Below are positions 47,401 to 59,439 of a DNA stretch of 64,000 bases, piece after piece. A model generated the notes under the pieces. The model was given only the letters and a program-made list of their open reading frames with translations. It did not search any database and was not told the DNA's origin. Position numbers and translations under genes: made by a program. The number at the start of each line of letters is the position of its first letter. Position 1 is the first letter of the stretch. This stretch comes from Molossus alvarezi (taxonomy: Eukaryota; Chordata; Mammalia; Chiroptera; Molossidae): NCBI GenBank assembly GCA_037176705.1, contig CM073891.1, positions 91,346,327 to 91,410,326 on the forward strand, written 5' to 3'.

Positions 47401-47459
47401 ACATTAATGTTATGAAAAATGATAAAATGCTGAGGAAAGTTTTTCAGATTAATGGAGAC

Positions 47460-47935
47460 TAATGAGACATGACAAGTAAATGAAACATATGAGCTTGGAT
47501 TAAATTATGTACCAATGGAAAAAAGTAACAATGGCAAAAATGATATAATTGGGTCACTTGACCAAAATGAAGTGTGGACTGAACATTAGGTAAATGTCAA
47601 ATTTTCTGAGATTAATAACTGTTCTGTGGTTATGTCAGAGAATTTCCTTGTTTTTTGTTTTTGTTTTTGTTTTTTTTTGGTAAATATACACTGAAATATC
47701 TAGGGATAAAGTGGCATGATGTATGCAACTTTCACTCTATTGGTTCAACAATACTATGTGCACAATACTACATGCACATGCATGTTATAGGGAGAGTATA
47801 TATGATTAAGTAAATGAAGCAAAATATTTTTAAATTATTATTCTGGGTAAATGGCATATGGGAATTCTTTGTACTAATATTGCAGCTTTTTGCTAATCTA
47901 GAAATAATTTCCAAATTAAAAAATAGTATAGTCAA
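47460..47935 (+). mobile_element. possible old L1M 3' UTR
   Basis: ACTGTTCTGTGGTTATGTCAGAGAATTTCCTTG, then GAAATATCTAGGGATAAAGTGGCATGATG and GGCATATGGGAATTCTTTGTAC, in the order of an ancient L1 3' terminus, ending in AAATTAAAAAAT. Confidence 0.45.
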
Positions 47936-48029
47936 AATTATGTGGAAGAGTTATAAATAGCCAAGTCAGAGAAGTAACTGTTCTTTTATAATTTACAGTA
48001 TTTTAGTACAAACCACATAAGAAAAGTCG

Positions 48030-48242
48030 TTAAATATATTGAGCATCTTTTACATGCCAGATACTGTGCAAAGTGCTTTATTATGTCATTCAATTCAAAT
48101 GCAATTACTTTCATGTGAAATGAGAATTATCATTATTTTATAGCTTATTTCATAAATAAGAAAACATGGACTCAGAAAGGTTAAGTAATTTATGGGAGAT
48201 TACAAAGTTTACGTGTAGCCCAGCTTAGATTCAAACCTAGAA
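48030..48242 (+). mobile_element. MIR SINE
   Basis: TATTGAGCATCTTTTACATGCCAGATACTG, GTGCAAAGTGCTTTATTATG, AGAAAACATGGACTCAGAAAGG and GATTCAAACCTAG in MIR order. Confidence 0.78.
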
Positions 48243-49114
48243 GGAGCTGACTTACACAGATAAGAAAATTATTTATATAGTAAGGAAACAGCAAACTGGA
48301 TTCAAACCCAAATAATTTATATATCATTAGTTCATTAAATATTAGCTACTATCACTAGTTAAAAGTAAGTCAGATGTTAGTTCATGTGATTTGGGCATAT
48401 AAAGATGACATTTCCTTTGAAATATTTTTGAATCAGGAATTTGGTAATTTAAATATAATCAATTGTTTAGTAGAATTTTATATCTTTGAGCAAAACATTT
48501 AAAACTTTCTGCTGTATAGTTATGAAAGCAGTTGATTTTAGCCATTGTTAAAAGGCATAAATAATCAACCCAAAGATTAGAGTCCAAAGCAGAAAACAAA
48601 GAATTTATTCAAATGCTGAGAAGGGCAGCTTCCTTTTAAATCTGTGCTCTTCCATTTTTACCTATGTACCTTTAAATTTTCTTTTCAGCCCAGGACCAAA
48701 GAAAATAAGTCATTTAATCCTGGTGCTGCACACAGTGGGTTTTGGCATGGGAACACAGTGGATGGCAGGAGGCAGGAAACCACATGCTTTTCCTGGATGT
48801 GGGGCTGCCTTCACCAAGGAATAGCTTTCAGAATGACCTGCTGTTGGTCCTGCCATGGGCTAAATGTCAAGTTTTCTCTTGAAATTCTTTTTCAAACTCC
48901 AATTTTTAGTGAAGTAGAGAGAGGTGAATTTTGATCAAGAATTACTGCTGTGAAGAAAAACAAGCTTCTTTCTCTAACACTGAGTCTTGGAGAATACTAT
49001 TCTTGCTAAGCTCATTCTTCTTTCAGTAAAAGAATACGGTCCTTTGCTTATGCATCAAAAATAATTATGACAATTGCCTCTGAAAATCCTGAACTCATAC
49101 TTTCAGGACTTACA
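48243..49114. other. no recognised feature
   Basis: Includes a plus-strand 96-codon frame (48644-48934) that I cannot assign. The stretch is slightly GC-richer than its surroundings. Confidence 0.4.
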
Positions 49115-49205
49115 AATGATCTCACATTTGTGGAGCACTTGCTATGTGCCTGGCATCTGCTAATCAATTACATAGGCAATAATTCAAGTAACTGGGATTT
49201 AAACC
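49115..49205 (+). mobile_element. MIR SINE fragment
   Basis: GTGGAGCACTTGCTATGTGCCTGGCATCTG matches the MIR core start; the remainder is decayed. Confidence 0.5.
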
Positions 49206-50023
49206 CAACATTACTGATGTTTGCTTAATAATTAATTCATATTTCTTCTTTGTAAAAAGAGCCAGGAAGGATGTAAAGTTAAATCAGCTGTGGACAATAG
49301 TCTCAGGAAGATTATAATCAAATAGCAGATGTAACATATATACATAGTTAAAACATCCAGTAAAATGTACTAGATATCATAAGGAAAGTTTATGGGATTT
49401 CATGAGTATGAGAGATATCAATTGATATGAACAAAATAAGACCCTCTCTAAAGGTGGGGAAGATTGAGTTATTTCAATATCAGATATAATTAAATAAAAA
49501 TGAACAAAATGTCATTCTCATTTAAAAAAATCATAAGAAAAACGTGGTTGCTGAAAAACAGGAGATAGGCTTCAGAACAGCAAATACTTCACTTTGGATG
49601 AACTACTTATTACATGAAAAGTAAAGTTTGAGAACAGTTCATGGAATTTCTTGAATGTCAGCATAAGATACTTTAATGATTTGTTTTAGACAGAGCAAAG
49701 CTACATGAAGTTTTGCATAGAGGAGGAAAACGGTCAAGGCTATAGTTGAGAACTGTAATGTTCAATGTAGAAGCAACCAGCACAGGCAATTGCTTAAGTT
49801 TAAATTGAAATTAATCAAAAGTAAATAAAATAAGAAATCCAGCTCAACTGCCTCAGATACGTTTTAAATGCTCAATAGTGCTCAATACGATGTGGCTTCC
49901 ATATTGAACAGGAGAGATGTAGAACATTTCTATCATCGCAGAGTGTTCCATTGGACAGAGTTGCTTTAAAAGATTGCTTTGGTAGTGTTTTACAAATGGA
50001 TCAGACAGGAAGGAAGCTAGAAA
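49206..50023. other. no recognised feature
   Basis: AT-rich; nothing recognised. Confidence 0.5.
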
Positions 50024-50036
50024 TGGGAAATTGAAT

Positions 50037-50100
50037 TTTTTAATTAATTAATTTATTTTTGTTACAGATGTTTCTCCTTTTCCCCTCACCAATTCCCCCC
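50037..50100 (-). mobile_element. 64-bp L1 3'-end stub
   Basis: Only the last bases of the L1 3' UTR and its tail are present (TTAATTAATTAATTTATTTT, GTTACAGATGTTTCTCC). Imperfect direct repeats TGGGAAATTGAATTTT (50024-50039) and TGGAAAGTTGATTTTA (50101-50116) flank it, so it looks like an extremely 5'-truncated insertion. Confidence 0.85.
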
Positions 50101-50599
50101 TGGAAAGTTGATTTTAACAATCAGGGCTAAAAGTCCTGAGGAGCTGTATAACAGAAGATAATTTAATTTGTAAAATGCACACTATAGATTGCTTTCTACT
50201 TTTCTGATTTCCTATACATATTCATGATAAAGACCATTTGTATACTTCAGGGCCACCAGGTAGAATTTAGATTCCTTCTATTCCTCAGGCGAAATTTTTT
50301 TGGTCTGCTTGAGGCCTGAGAAAAGAAAGAAGATGAAATGACTCACATATTATGAATATCTAGAGATCCTAACTTCCACGTGGAAACTAGGGGAACTCAA
50401 GCAGATGGACTTCCTGAGATTCATCTCATGTGGGATTATGGGTAACAACCATCTGGCTTCCAGTTTGTTTTGAATTTCAAGGGAGGTCCAAAATCATTCA
50501 GTTGCTCTGTAACGTCTGTTCATGCACAAAAACACTATTAAGAATGTACATTTTTGGTTTTCTTTTCTACTTTTAGTTTTGTCTTTGAGTTTTTCTATT

Positions 50600-50752
50600 A
50601 TCATTACTATCTAGAATGAGGGACATTATCATTTTTCATGTAAGAAAACTAAGGACAAAATTAAGTGACTTGGTCAAATCACACAGCTAGTCAGTTGCAA
50701 AGCTAAGACCATAACTGATGTTCTAGGTTCTTTCCCCTGTACCCTGGTATTT
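50600..50752 (+). mobile_element. MIR SINE fragment
   Basis: TTTCATGTAAGAAAACTAAGGAC, AAGTGACTTGGTCAAATCACACAGCTAGTC and GTACCCTGG in MIR order. Confidence 0.7.
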
Positions 50753-51061
50753 TCAAGAGTAACTTAGAATTTTGAATATACAGTAATTTCCTTTTCATGT
50801 ACTCACAAATCAGCAGTAAACATGGTTCTGCAATTTAACTATGGTCTACATATTGTTACATTTAATTTACATTTTATTGAGCATTTGTTTGAAATTGGAA
50901 GCATGGGGACTTAAATCTTGCCAACTGCCAAACAGTTCCATAGGACAAAAAGATCTAAATACCCATATTCTAGGTAGACATGACTACTGTCTCCCTCCAC
51001 CATTGACTTGCTCAGAATCCCCACAACACTTGAGACCCCTTACTTGTTTTCCTGCCTGTCA

Positions 51062-51178
51062 TCCTCCACTCAACAGGTGCTCCTTCAGAACAGGGTTCAT
51101 GTTGTCCTTGTCTTTGTTACCAATGCTTATCCAAGTTCTCAGCACATAGTAGAGGAGTTGATAAATAATGCACAAAGG
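51062..51178 (+). mobile_element. L2 3' fragment
   Basis: CAACAGGTGCTCCTTCAGAACAGGGTTCATGTTGTC and CTCAGCACATAGTAGAGGAGTTGATAAATAA follow the L2 3'-end order. Confidence 0.6.
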
Positions 51179-54100
51179 ATATATGGGTATAGAGGTAAGC
51201 TGGAAACTCTGTTTATGCCTACCCTTGTTCATTTCACTTCTGACCATTTCAAGTACACAGACTTGCCAGGGGCACAGAGGAAAATAAAGCTTGTGTTTCT
51301 TCTAGCACAGCTTGGCAAGCAACTAAAAACTGCATGGTGCAGCATCAGTAGGACCTCGGCAAAGCCAGTTCTTTCATCCCACAGAAGTTACCAGTATTTC
51401 AGTATTCTGGAGCTTCTTTAATGCAAAGTTAAGTTTGTTTTTAAGTCCGTTTAATTGAATGCCCCCCCCCCCCACCGGGAATAAAAGGCAGGTTCACAAA
51501 GGTGAGTCTGAGAGCCTGCGCAGGATCCTTGGGAGTCCTAGAACCTGTCTGCCACCTTCAGGGGGAGGGGGGCTGACTGTGCTCTCCACAGATGGATGGC
51601 TCTGTCCTTCTAGTATTGGCCAGAAGATGAGTCAGAAAACATCACTTAGCCCTACCATTGCTTTTTGTATCTCATCAATGTCAATCAAATGGTTTGAAAT
51701 TTAAAATGTTTCCTATGAACAGTGAATCAAAACAAAACAAGATAAAAGTCATTTGCTATATTCATATCAAACATCAAGTGACAATGACTAATTTAGTGGC
51801 ACCACTTGGCCTCTTGCATCAACCTGGCAAAGGTTGATTCTCTCATTGTAGATTCTCTCATGATCCAAAGCAAGTGATCCAAATACAAAGAGACAATGTG
51901 ACTCTTTGTTTTAGGCACTGCCATGTCATCCCCGCCTCTTCCTCCCTCCCTTCAACACAATCAGCTTTCTGGTGACATCTCAATAATTAGATGCATGAGC
52001 TGTCAGACACTAGGGCTCCCCAAGAGCCTTTTCAACATTGTGCCTATTTATTATTGTTGTTCATGTTATGATAAAGAAGTTGGGATGCAGGCATTATGTG
52101 TTTTACAAAACAGGCTTTTTGTGGCAACCGATGCTATCTATATAAAGTTTGTCCTAAAAAAAAAAAAATGCTCTTCTTCATATTCCCAACAGATGACATA
52201 AAATAGCTCATATCATAGAGAAATTATCCTTCACAAATGAATAGTTTTTTTAAAAGTCTTATGAAAAACATATCTATCCATTCCAAAGCAGTCAAGTTTG
52301 GCACCACAACCTTAAAACTACCATTTTTCTCTTATAAGGGTACATTGTTTCTTTGTATTACCATGTTCTAGACAGTTCTAAGTCCCACGTTACAACATCC
52401 ATGCTAACACCCCTCAGGGTGGGCTGTGACACATGTCATCACAAAGGGAAAGGGGGAGATATTGTTAGAAGTTGTGTGACTTCAATAGTTTAGGTTCAAT
52501 GGAATTAACACAATTCTATGTCTATTGGATAAACATGTAGAGAGTCAATAACTGTTTTAATCTTTATAATATGTTTCATGCAAAGAGCAGTTTTACATAT
52601 TGGCTAAAGTGTACTTGAAAGTAATAAAATCCCTAAACACATGTGAATATGGGTGCAGAGCCAGACACCTAATAACTCTAAAAGTTTCTTATTTTATTTC
52701 TAATAAGTCCAAAGCCACACTTTGTGTAAAATGTCTTGGGATAAATTTTGCATACAAAAGCCCTGACTGACTTTCAGTGAATTATACGTGCAGTATGCTT
52801 TGCTATAATACAACATATGTATTTCTAAAAATCACCACACTATGCAAAAATCTCACAATAAAAACCACAGGGCTAATGGGGAAAATGAGTTAGGGACACA
52901 AAGCTCACAAATCTCACCAGTGACACCTATCTAAAATATAGGAATAATAAAAATGATAACAGTTTTATCTATGTTAAATGGTTAAGAAATTCATAAGTAG
53001 CATAATAAATATGACATGACTTTGAAAGTGATCTGAATTTTGCTTGTGGGCCTTGGAGGGGCGGTCCTAGCTTGTGAGATTTTGTGAAGTGTTACCTGAA
53101 TTTGAAGAGGAAGTTGTAGTACCAGATGTGGAGGGGTGGGTCTCAGCACAAAGAGCACTGAGAAAACCGGTAGACATCAGATATGAGTGCAAGTGTTTTA
53201 TATTTCCACACAGCTTGCCTCAGCTGCACGTAGTTTTCTGCACTTATCTAGTGAGTCTTCCAGATGAAGCTGCACATAAACCAACATAAAATTTAGAATT
53301 TGCATTATACTCAAATATATCATTGCATTTGGAATGAACTTGTGTTTTCAAAACAAGTATCATAGCAGAATTGATTGTACTAAAGTTTCTGAGTTCATCA
53401 GCCTCCCTGGAAATTCTCTTATAACATCACTCCCGGGTCCCCGTGGACACACGATAAAGCCTGTCTGGGAGGCAGGAAGGAAAATCACATTCTGGGCCAA
53501 CGGGTTATAGACTCTTGCCTTGTAGAACCAGACTCAGAGGGTTTCTTCCCCATTTGTCATCCAGACAAATTCGCTCAACACTTGAACTGATCAGATACTA
53601 GAGTTCATTTTGGTTCTCTTGGGCACAACATTTCACAGATTTCAAAGGTAGACCTTAGAAGATATGCCTGGCTAAATGGAAAGAGAAACATTAAAAATCT
53701 TTTGAAAAAGCCTCAACTCCCATTAGGTGTTCACGGCAGATAGGATCAATACCTTTCAGTGATTAAGACATATACTTTTTGGCCAGGAGACTGAGAGAGA
53801 CCTCAGCTTGTTTGAGGCAGGTCTGAAGCCAGTGCAATGCCTACCCAGTCAGTTCCTCAAGTCTGTAAACCCCCTTGCTCCTGTTGGAGCTGGATTTTCT
53901 GTCACTTGCCACATGTACACAGTGCTCTAGTCTGGTAAGATATGCAAAGAGAGGCTTCAAATGAAGACAAAACTTCCCAGTGCCTCAGCTCAGTGTTTCT
54001 GATGGATTCACATACAATTCTTATGGAGTGAGCAAAGGACCCTCTCTCCTGATGGCTCAAATAAACAAACCTCAAAACAGGCAACTTCAACCAATGTTTA

Positions 54101-54599
54101 GGATCCAATAGCCACATTTTCTGGGCAATTTGAGCAAGGTTTTAGGGGAATAGGATGTCTTTTAGGATCTCTGCTTCTCCCCCAAGCTCACTTCTCATGA
54201 TGGCTCTCAAGGCTGACCCTAATGTGACATACCACTAGATCTCTAGCGCAGCACATCCCCTACCCTGTTGACTTCTGCCACACTCTCTAATCCTCAGGAA
54301 ACAGACTCTGCTTCCTGGCCTCCACATTTCTCTTCCTATTCCTCTGCTGACATGCCTTTCTGCTCTTATCATTCCCCATCTTTTACTGGTTCAGTATCTA
54401 CAAGAACAAAGCACATTGCTTCCCCTTCAGAGACATGTTTCTGATTCTTGTTGCCTTAATTGGCACTTATCCTCCTCCTCAGGCTCCCAAAGTCCTGGTC
54501 TGAACCTGGAGTAGAGTGTTGTGATGTCGTGGATATTGGGGCCCCAGCCTGAGCCCACACTGAGGTTGCTTGGGTTCAGAGTGGTCCAGGCACATCTGA
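51179..54599. other. no recognised gene; unclassified
   Basis: 3.4 kb with a C-run at 51462-51475 and an A-run near 52158. Several 60-137-codon frames overlap MIR or L2 remnants or have no protein character. 54200-54480 is pyrimidine-rich and may be an old L2 interior, at low confidence. Confidence 0.4.
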
Positions 54600-54775
54600 T
54601 GAGCCAACAAGGCTGGGGAGGGTCACATAGCCATTTGCAAGACCTGAGGTTACAAGTCTTGAAGCTTCAGTTTCCACATCTAAAAACTGTGGCTAGGAAA
54701 TAATAATGCCTACTGCATATAGATATTGTGAGATTAAATGACAATATATTTATGACATAATTTTCTAATGCCATT
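54600..54775 (-). mobile_element. MIR SINE
   Basis: The complement order is seen on the plus strand: GTCACATAGCC, CTTCAGTTTCCACATCTAAAAACTG, AATAATGCCTACTGCATATA, TGTGAGATTAAATGACA. Confidence 0.75.
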
Positions 54776-54835
54776 ATTATACAGAACAATATACAAATAG
54801 TGATTCCCATATTTTCTTACACCAGCTTCTTTCTC

Positions 54836-55590
54836 AATTTTTAAATATTTTATTAAAATAAACTATATATACAGAAAAGTACAAATCATAATTATATCAC
54901 TTAATAAATTTTACAAACTGGTCGTATCTGCAAAATCAGCACCCAGATCAGAGGCAATACATTGGCAAAACCTTATAACCCAAATACCTCATTCATAGTT
55001 CCCTCCATTACTCTCCCCAGCAAGGATAACATCATTGCTGTCTTTAATTCTAACAGTATAGTTTAGTTTTAATTTTTTCAACTTTATTTAAATGGGGTCA
55101 TTCAATATATACTTGTTCATGTCTAGCTTTTTGGGGGGCTGCACCTCATACTTTTAAGTTTCACCTGGCATTGCATGTGGCAGTGATCCTATTCCCACTG
55201 CTGTGAAGCATTCATTGTGTTGATATATCACAACATATAGATTGAAAAAATATCAACACTATTTGAACTTTTTGACTTATAAAACCCAAAATTTTGTATA
55301 GTTTATATTAATATTAATTCACACCACTGTTGATAAGCATTTTAGTTTCCTATTCTTTGCTAATATAAATAGTACTGCTGTGAACATTTTAACACGTCTT
55401 TAAATGAAGTAGAACTGCCAGGTCAAAGGGCACACAAATATTCAGGACGTAAGTTAGAAAGTACTGCTACACATTTTCCCAAAGAGATTATACCAATTTA
55501 TTCTCCCAACCACATCATATCAGGATTCCACTTAATCCACATCATTACCAACACTAAGCATTTTCCCTCATTTAAATTTTCGCATTTCTG
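54836..55590 (-). mobile_element. old L1M 3' end and ORF2 terminus
   Basis: On the minus strand this is an ancient L1 3' UTR and ORF2 end. Seen on the plus strand: ATTTTACAAACTGGTCG, AGCACCCAGATCAGAGG, AATGGGGTCATTCAATATATAC, AGTACTGCTGTGAACATTTT, GAACTGCCAGGTCAAAGGGC. Heavily diverged. Confidence 0.8.
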
Positions 55591-55591
55591 A

Positions 55592-55882
55592 GAAACTGAA
55601 GAATATACAAATAAATGGAAACATATAGTGTGTTCATGGATAGAAACTCTTAACATTGCCCTGGCCAGTTTGGCTCAGCAGTTAGAGCATCGGCCTATGG
55701 ACCAGAGAGTCCCGGGTTCGGTTCCCGCTTGGGGCATGTACAAAAAAAAAAAAAGAAAAAAAGAAAGACTTAACATTATTAAAATGGCCATACTACCCAA
55801 AGCAATCTATACATTTAACACAATATCTATCAAGTTACCAATGGCATTTTTCACAAGACTAGAACAAATAAGCCAAAATCAG
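55592..55882 (+). mobile_element. L1 ORF2 fragment (3' of the RT core), split by a head-only Ves
   Basis: AATAAATGGAAACATATAGTGTGTTCATGGATAGA on the left, then ATTAAAATGGCCATACTACCCAAAGCAATC after the SINE, belong to one ORF2 segment. It abuts an upstream ORF2 segment starting at 55883, so the order is rearranged and two L1 copies are implied. Confidence 0.8.
55658..55768 (+). mobile_element. head-only Ves element with A-rich tail
   Basis: GCCCTGGCCAGTTTGGCTCA through GGTTCCCGCTTGGGGCATGTAC, then directly an A-run. A box TGGCTCAGCAG and B box GGTTCGGTTCC are intact. The target duplication CTTAACATT is at 55649-55657 and 55769-55777. It ends at the same internal point as the element at 35461. 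Confidence 0.93.
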
Positions 55883-58800
55883 AAATGAAAGAGGAGAAGA
55901 AGCAACGACACCACAGAAATAGAGGATTGTTAGAAAATACTACAAACAATTAGATGCCTACAAATTGGACAGCCTAGGTGAAATGGACCAATTCCTAGAA
56001 TCACACAGTCTCGGAAAACTGAGCTGGGAAGAGTCAGAAAACTTGAACAGACCAATAACAACTAAGGAAATTGAAGCTGTAATCAATAAAGTCCCAGCAA
56101 GCAAAAGCTCGGGTCCAGACATCATCACAGGGAAGTTTTACTGAACAATCAAAGCAAATCTGACACCTATTCTCCTCAAACTATTCCAAAAAACTCTAGA
56201 GGAAGGAAGATTTCCAAGTTCTTTTTATGAGGTCAGCATAATCCTAATTCCAAAACCAAAAAAAGACACTAAAAAAAAACAACAAAGAAAAAACTACAGG
56301 TCAATATCCTTGATGAACATAGATGCCAAAATCCTCAATAAAATATTAGCAAATTAAATCCAGAAATATATTTTAAAAACTATTCACCATGACTAAATAG
56401 GATTCATCCCAGGGATGCAAGGCTGGTACAATATTCGCAAATCAATAAATGTGATACACCACATAAACAAAATGAAAGATAAAATTCATATGATCAGATC
56501 AATAGATGCTAAACAAGCATTTGACCAAATCCAGCACCCATTTCTGAAAACAAACAAAAAACCAGGAAGTGAGAATAAAGGTATCGTATCTCAACATAAT
56601 AAAGGCCATATATGAAAAATCTTTAGCCAACCTTATACTCAATGGGCAAAAACTAAAAGCATTTCCTTTAAGAACAAGAACAAGACAGGGATGTGCACTT
56701 TCACCATTCTTATTCAACACAGTACTGGAAGGTTAGCCACAGCAATTAGACAAGAAGAAAAATAAAAGGCATCCACATTGGAAAGGAGGAAGAGAAACTG
56801 TCATTATTTGCAGATGACATGATACTGTACATAGAAAACCCTAAAGACCACTAAAAATCTACTAAATTTAATAAATGAATTCAGCAACATAGCAGAATAC
56901 AAAATTAACATACAGACATCGATGGCATTCTTATGCAACAAAATGAACATTCAGAAAGGGAAACTAAAAAAACAACCCCATTTACCATTGCGGAATAAAT
57001 AAATAAAATAAGATACCTAGGAATAAACTTAACCAAGGAGGTAGAAAACCTGTTTTCAGAAAACTACAAGACATTGACAAAAGAAATAGAGGAAGATATA
57101 AAAAAGTAGAAGCATATACCATGTTTATGGATTGGAAGAATCAACATCATTAAAATGTCCACACTCCCCAAAGCAACCTACAGATTCTATGCAATTCCTA
57201 TTAAAGTACCAACAGCATATTTCACAGATCTAAACAAATACTACCACAAAAAACCCTGAATAGCTACAGCAATCTTGAGAAAGAAGAACAAAGTTGGAGG
57301 TATCACACCACCTGATATCAAACTATACTACAAGACTATAGTAATAAAAACAATATGGTACTGAAATAAAAACAAACACATATGTCAATGAAACAGAATA
57401 GAGAGCCCAGAAATAAGCTCATGCTTATATAGTCAATTAATATATCACAAAGGAGGCAAGAACATACAATGGGGTAAATACAGTCTATTCAATAAATGGT
57501 GTTGGGAAAATAGGACACATACATGTAAAAAATGAAACTAGATAATCTTGTTATACCATATACAAGAAAAAACTAAAAAAATATTGAAAACAAATGTAAG
57601 AATAAAAAACAAGTGCTGACGAGGGTGTAAAGAAAAGGGGACTCTAGTACACTGCTGGTAAGAAAGTAGACTGGTGCAGCCACTATGGAAAACAATATGG
57701 TGTTACCTCAAAAAATTAAAAATGAAATTTTCATTTGACCCAATGATTCTGCTTCTAGGAATTTATCCTAAGAAGCCCAAAACACCAGTCTGAAAGACTA
57801 TATGCACCCCTATGTTCATAGCAGTGCTATTTACAACTGCTAAGACCTGGAAACAGCCCAAGTGTCCATTAATTAATGAGTGTATAAGAAAGCTGTGGTA
57901 CATTTACACAATGGAATACTATACAGTTGTAAGAAAGAAAGATCTCTTACCTTTTGAGATGACATGAAAAGACCTGGAGAGTATTATGCTGAGCGAAATA
58001 AGTCAATCAGAGAAAGACAAGTACCACATGATCTCACTTACTTATGAAACAGCATGAACAAAAAAAGCTGTTAATGAAAATAGAACCAGAGTCATGGAAG
58101 TAGGGAGCAGATTGACAAACCTCAGAGGGATGGGGGGCTGGGAGAGGTGGGAAGAGATAAACAAAAGAACTTGTCTGCATATATGCACAACCAATGAACA
58201 CAGACATTAGGCTGGGGAAAGCAGGAGGGGGTGGGAGTGAGGAGGAGGGCGTCAATGAGGGAAATAAGAGGGAACACTGCTGGTGGGAATGCAGAATGAT
58301 GCAGCCACTATGGAAAACAGTATGGTGTTTCCTCAAAAAATTAAAAATTGAGCTGCCATTTGACCGAGTGATCCTACTTCTAGGAATATATCCTAAGAAG
58401 CCTGAAACACTATTCAGAAAGAATATACGTACTCATATGTTCATAGCAGCACTATTTATAATTGCTAAGATCTGGAAACAGCCCAAGTGCCCATCAGTAG
58501 AAGAAGGATAAAAAAGCAGTGGTACATTCACACAATGGAACACTATGCAGCTGCAAGAAAGATCTCTTATTCTTTGAGATGACATGAAGAGACCTGGAGA
58601 GTATTATGCTAAGTGAAATAAGCCAATCAGAGAGGGACAAATACCACATGATCTCACTTATTTGTGGAATATAATGAACGGGGTAGGCTGTTGAACAAAA
58701 CACACCTACAGATATTGAAAGGAGTACAGTTCAGACTGATAAACCTCAGAGGAGGGGGCTGGTGGGGAAATGGATGAGATAAGCCGAAGAACTTATGTGT

Positions 58801-58964
58801 ATGTATGCATAACCAATGGACATGACAACAGTGCTAGGGGGGATAGGGAGAAGGGAGTCTAGGGGGGAAAAGGAGAAACATCTGTAACAATAATAAATTA
58901 ATAACAATTGGGAAAAAAAGGGAACATCTATAATATTTTCAACAATAAAAAAATAATAATAATC
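55883..58964 (+). mobile_element. L1 (ORF2 and 3' UTR), internally deleted, carrying a nested L1
   Basis: Starts in the N-terminal RT region of ORF2 and runs through [20 protein letters not shown] (56415-56615) and a broken FADD-type region near 56800-56830. Near 57590 it jumps from the post-RT region to the C-terminal cysteine region, a loss of roughly 0.5 kb compared with the L1 at 15207. The 3' end, TCTATAATATTTTCAACAAT plus A-rich tail, lies after the nested copy (58927-58964). Frames are short; the copy is dead. Confidence 0.88.
58277..58918 (+). mobile_element. nested 5'-truncated L1 in the 3' UTR of another L1
   Basis: Repeats the last 640 bases of the L1 (CTGCTGGTGGGAATGCAGAA through GAAACATCTGTAAC and AATAATAAATTAATAAC). 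It is flanked by AGGGAACA at 58269-58276 and 58919-58926. The host L1 resumes with TCTATAATATTTTC. Without the nesting this looks like a tandem duplication of the 3' end. Confidence 0.92.
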
Positions 58965-59039
58965 AAAACCATAAGGATCCTCAAAGGAAACATAGGCAGT
59001 AAAATGTCTGACATTTCTATAGCAGTGTTTTGTTTTGTT

Positions 59040-59189
59040 TTAATATAGCTCCTTGGGCAAAGGAAAGAAAAGAAAAAATTACATCAAAGGGAAAAGGTTT
59101 TTGCACAGCAAAAGAAACCATCAAAAATGAAAAGACAACTTACTGTGTGAGTGAGAAGATACTTACCAATGATACATTCTACATAGAAT
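59040..59189 (+). mobile_element. old L1 ORF2 fragment
   Basis: TTTTTGCACAGCAAAAGAAACCATCAAAAATG, GAAAAGACAACTTACTG and GAGAAGATACTTACCAATGATACATTC are from the ORF2 C-terminal region. It ends abruptly at the duplicated block. Confidence 0.8.
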
Positions 59190-59410
59190 TCAGGAGAGAG
59201 TTCCCATATAAATAAAGTCACACTTGATCCCAAAGCCTGAGCAGACTTTTCCAGGTGTAAAAGGAGGAATGGCAGTTTAGGCAAAGGGACAGCATTGTTT
59301 CATGAAAGGGTATGGAACACTGATTGAAGAATGAGACATGAATATTCTAGAATGGAGTCACACGAGTGGCTCTGTCAGGTGCATGTGTGAAAATCAGGTC
59401 AGAGAGGTAA
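59190..59410. repeat. 221-bp direct duplication, copy 1
   Basis: Matches 61562-61782 without gaps and with five substitutions (about 97.7 percent). It interrupts between a plus-strand and a minus-strand old L1 fragment, with no A-tail or target duplication. Confidence 0.95.
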
Positions 59411-59439
59411 TTTATGTTTTCACAAATTTTGTTGAATAT

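Noticed and set aside
50841..51421. 102- and 137-codon plus-strand frames
   Set aside because: They overlap an L2 fragment and lie in different frames of the same DNA; no protein family is recognised.
57640..58918. Tandem segmental duplication of an L1 end
   Set aside because: Flanking AGGGAACA repeats and the resumed host 3' end show a nested insertion instead.
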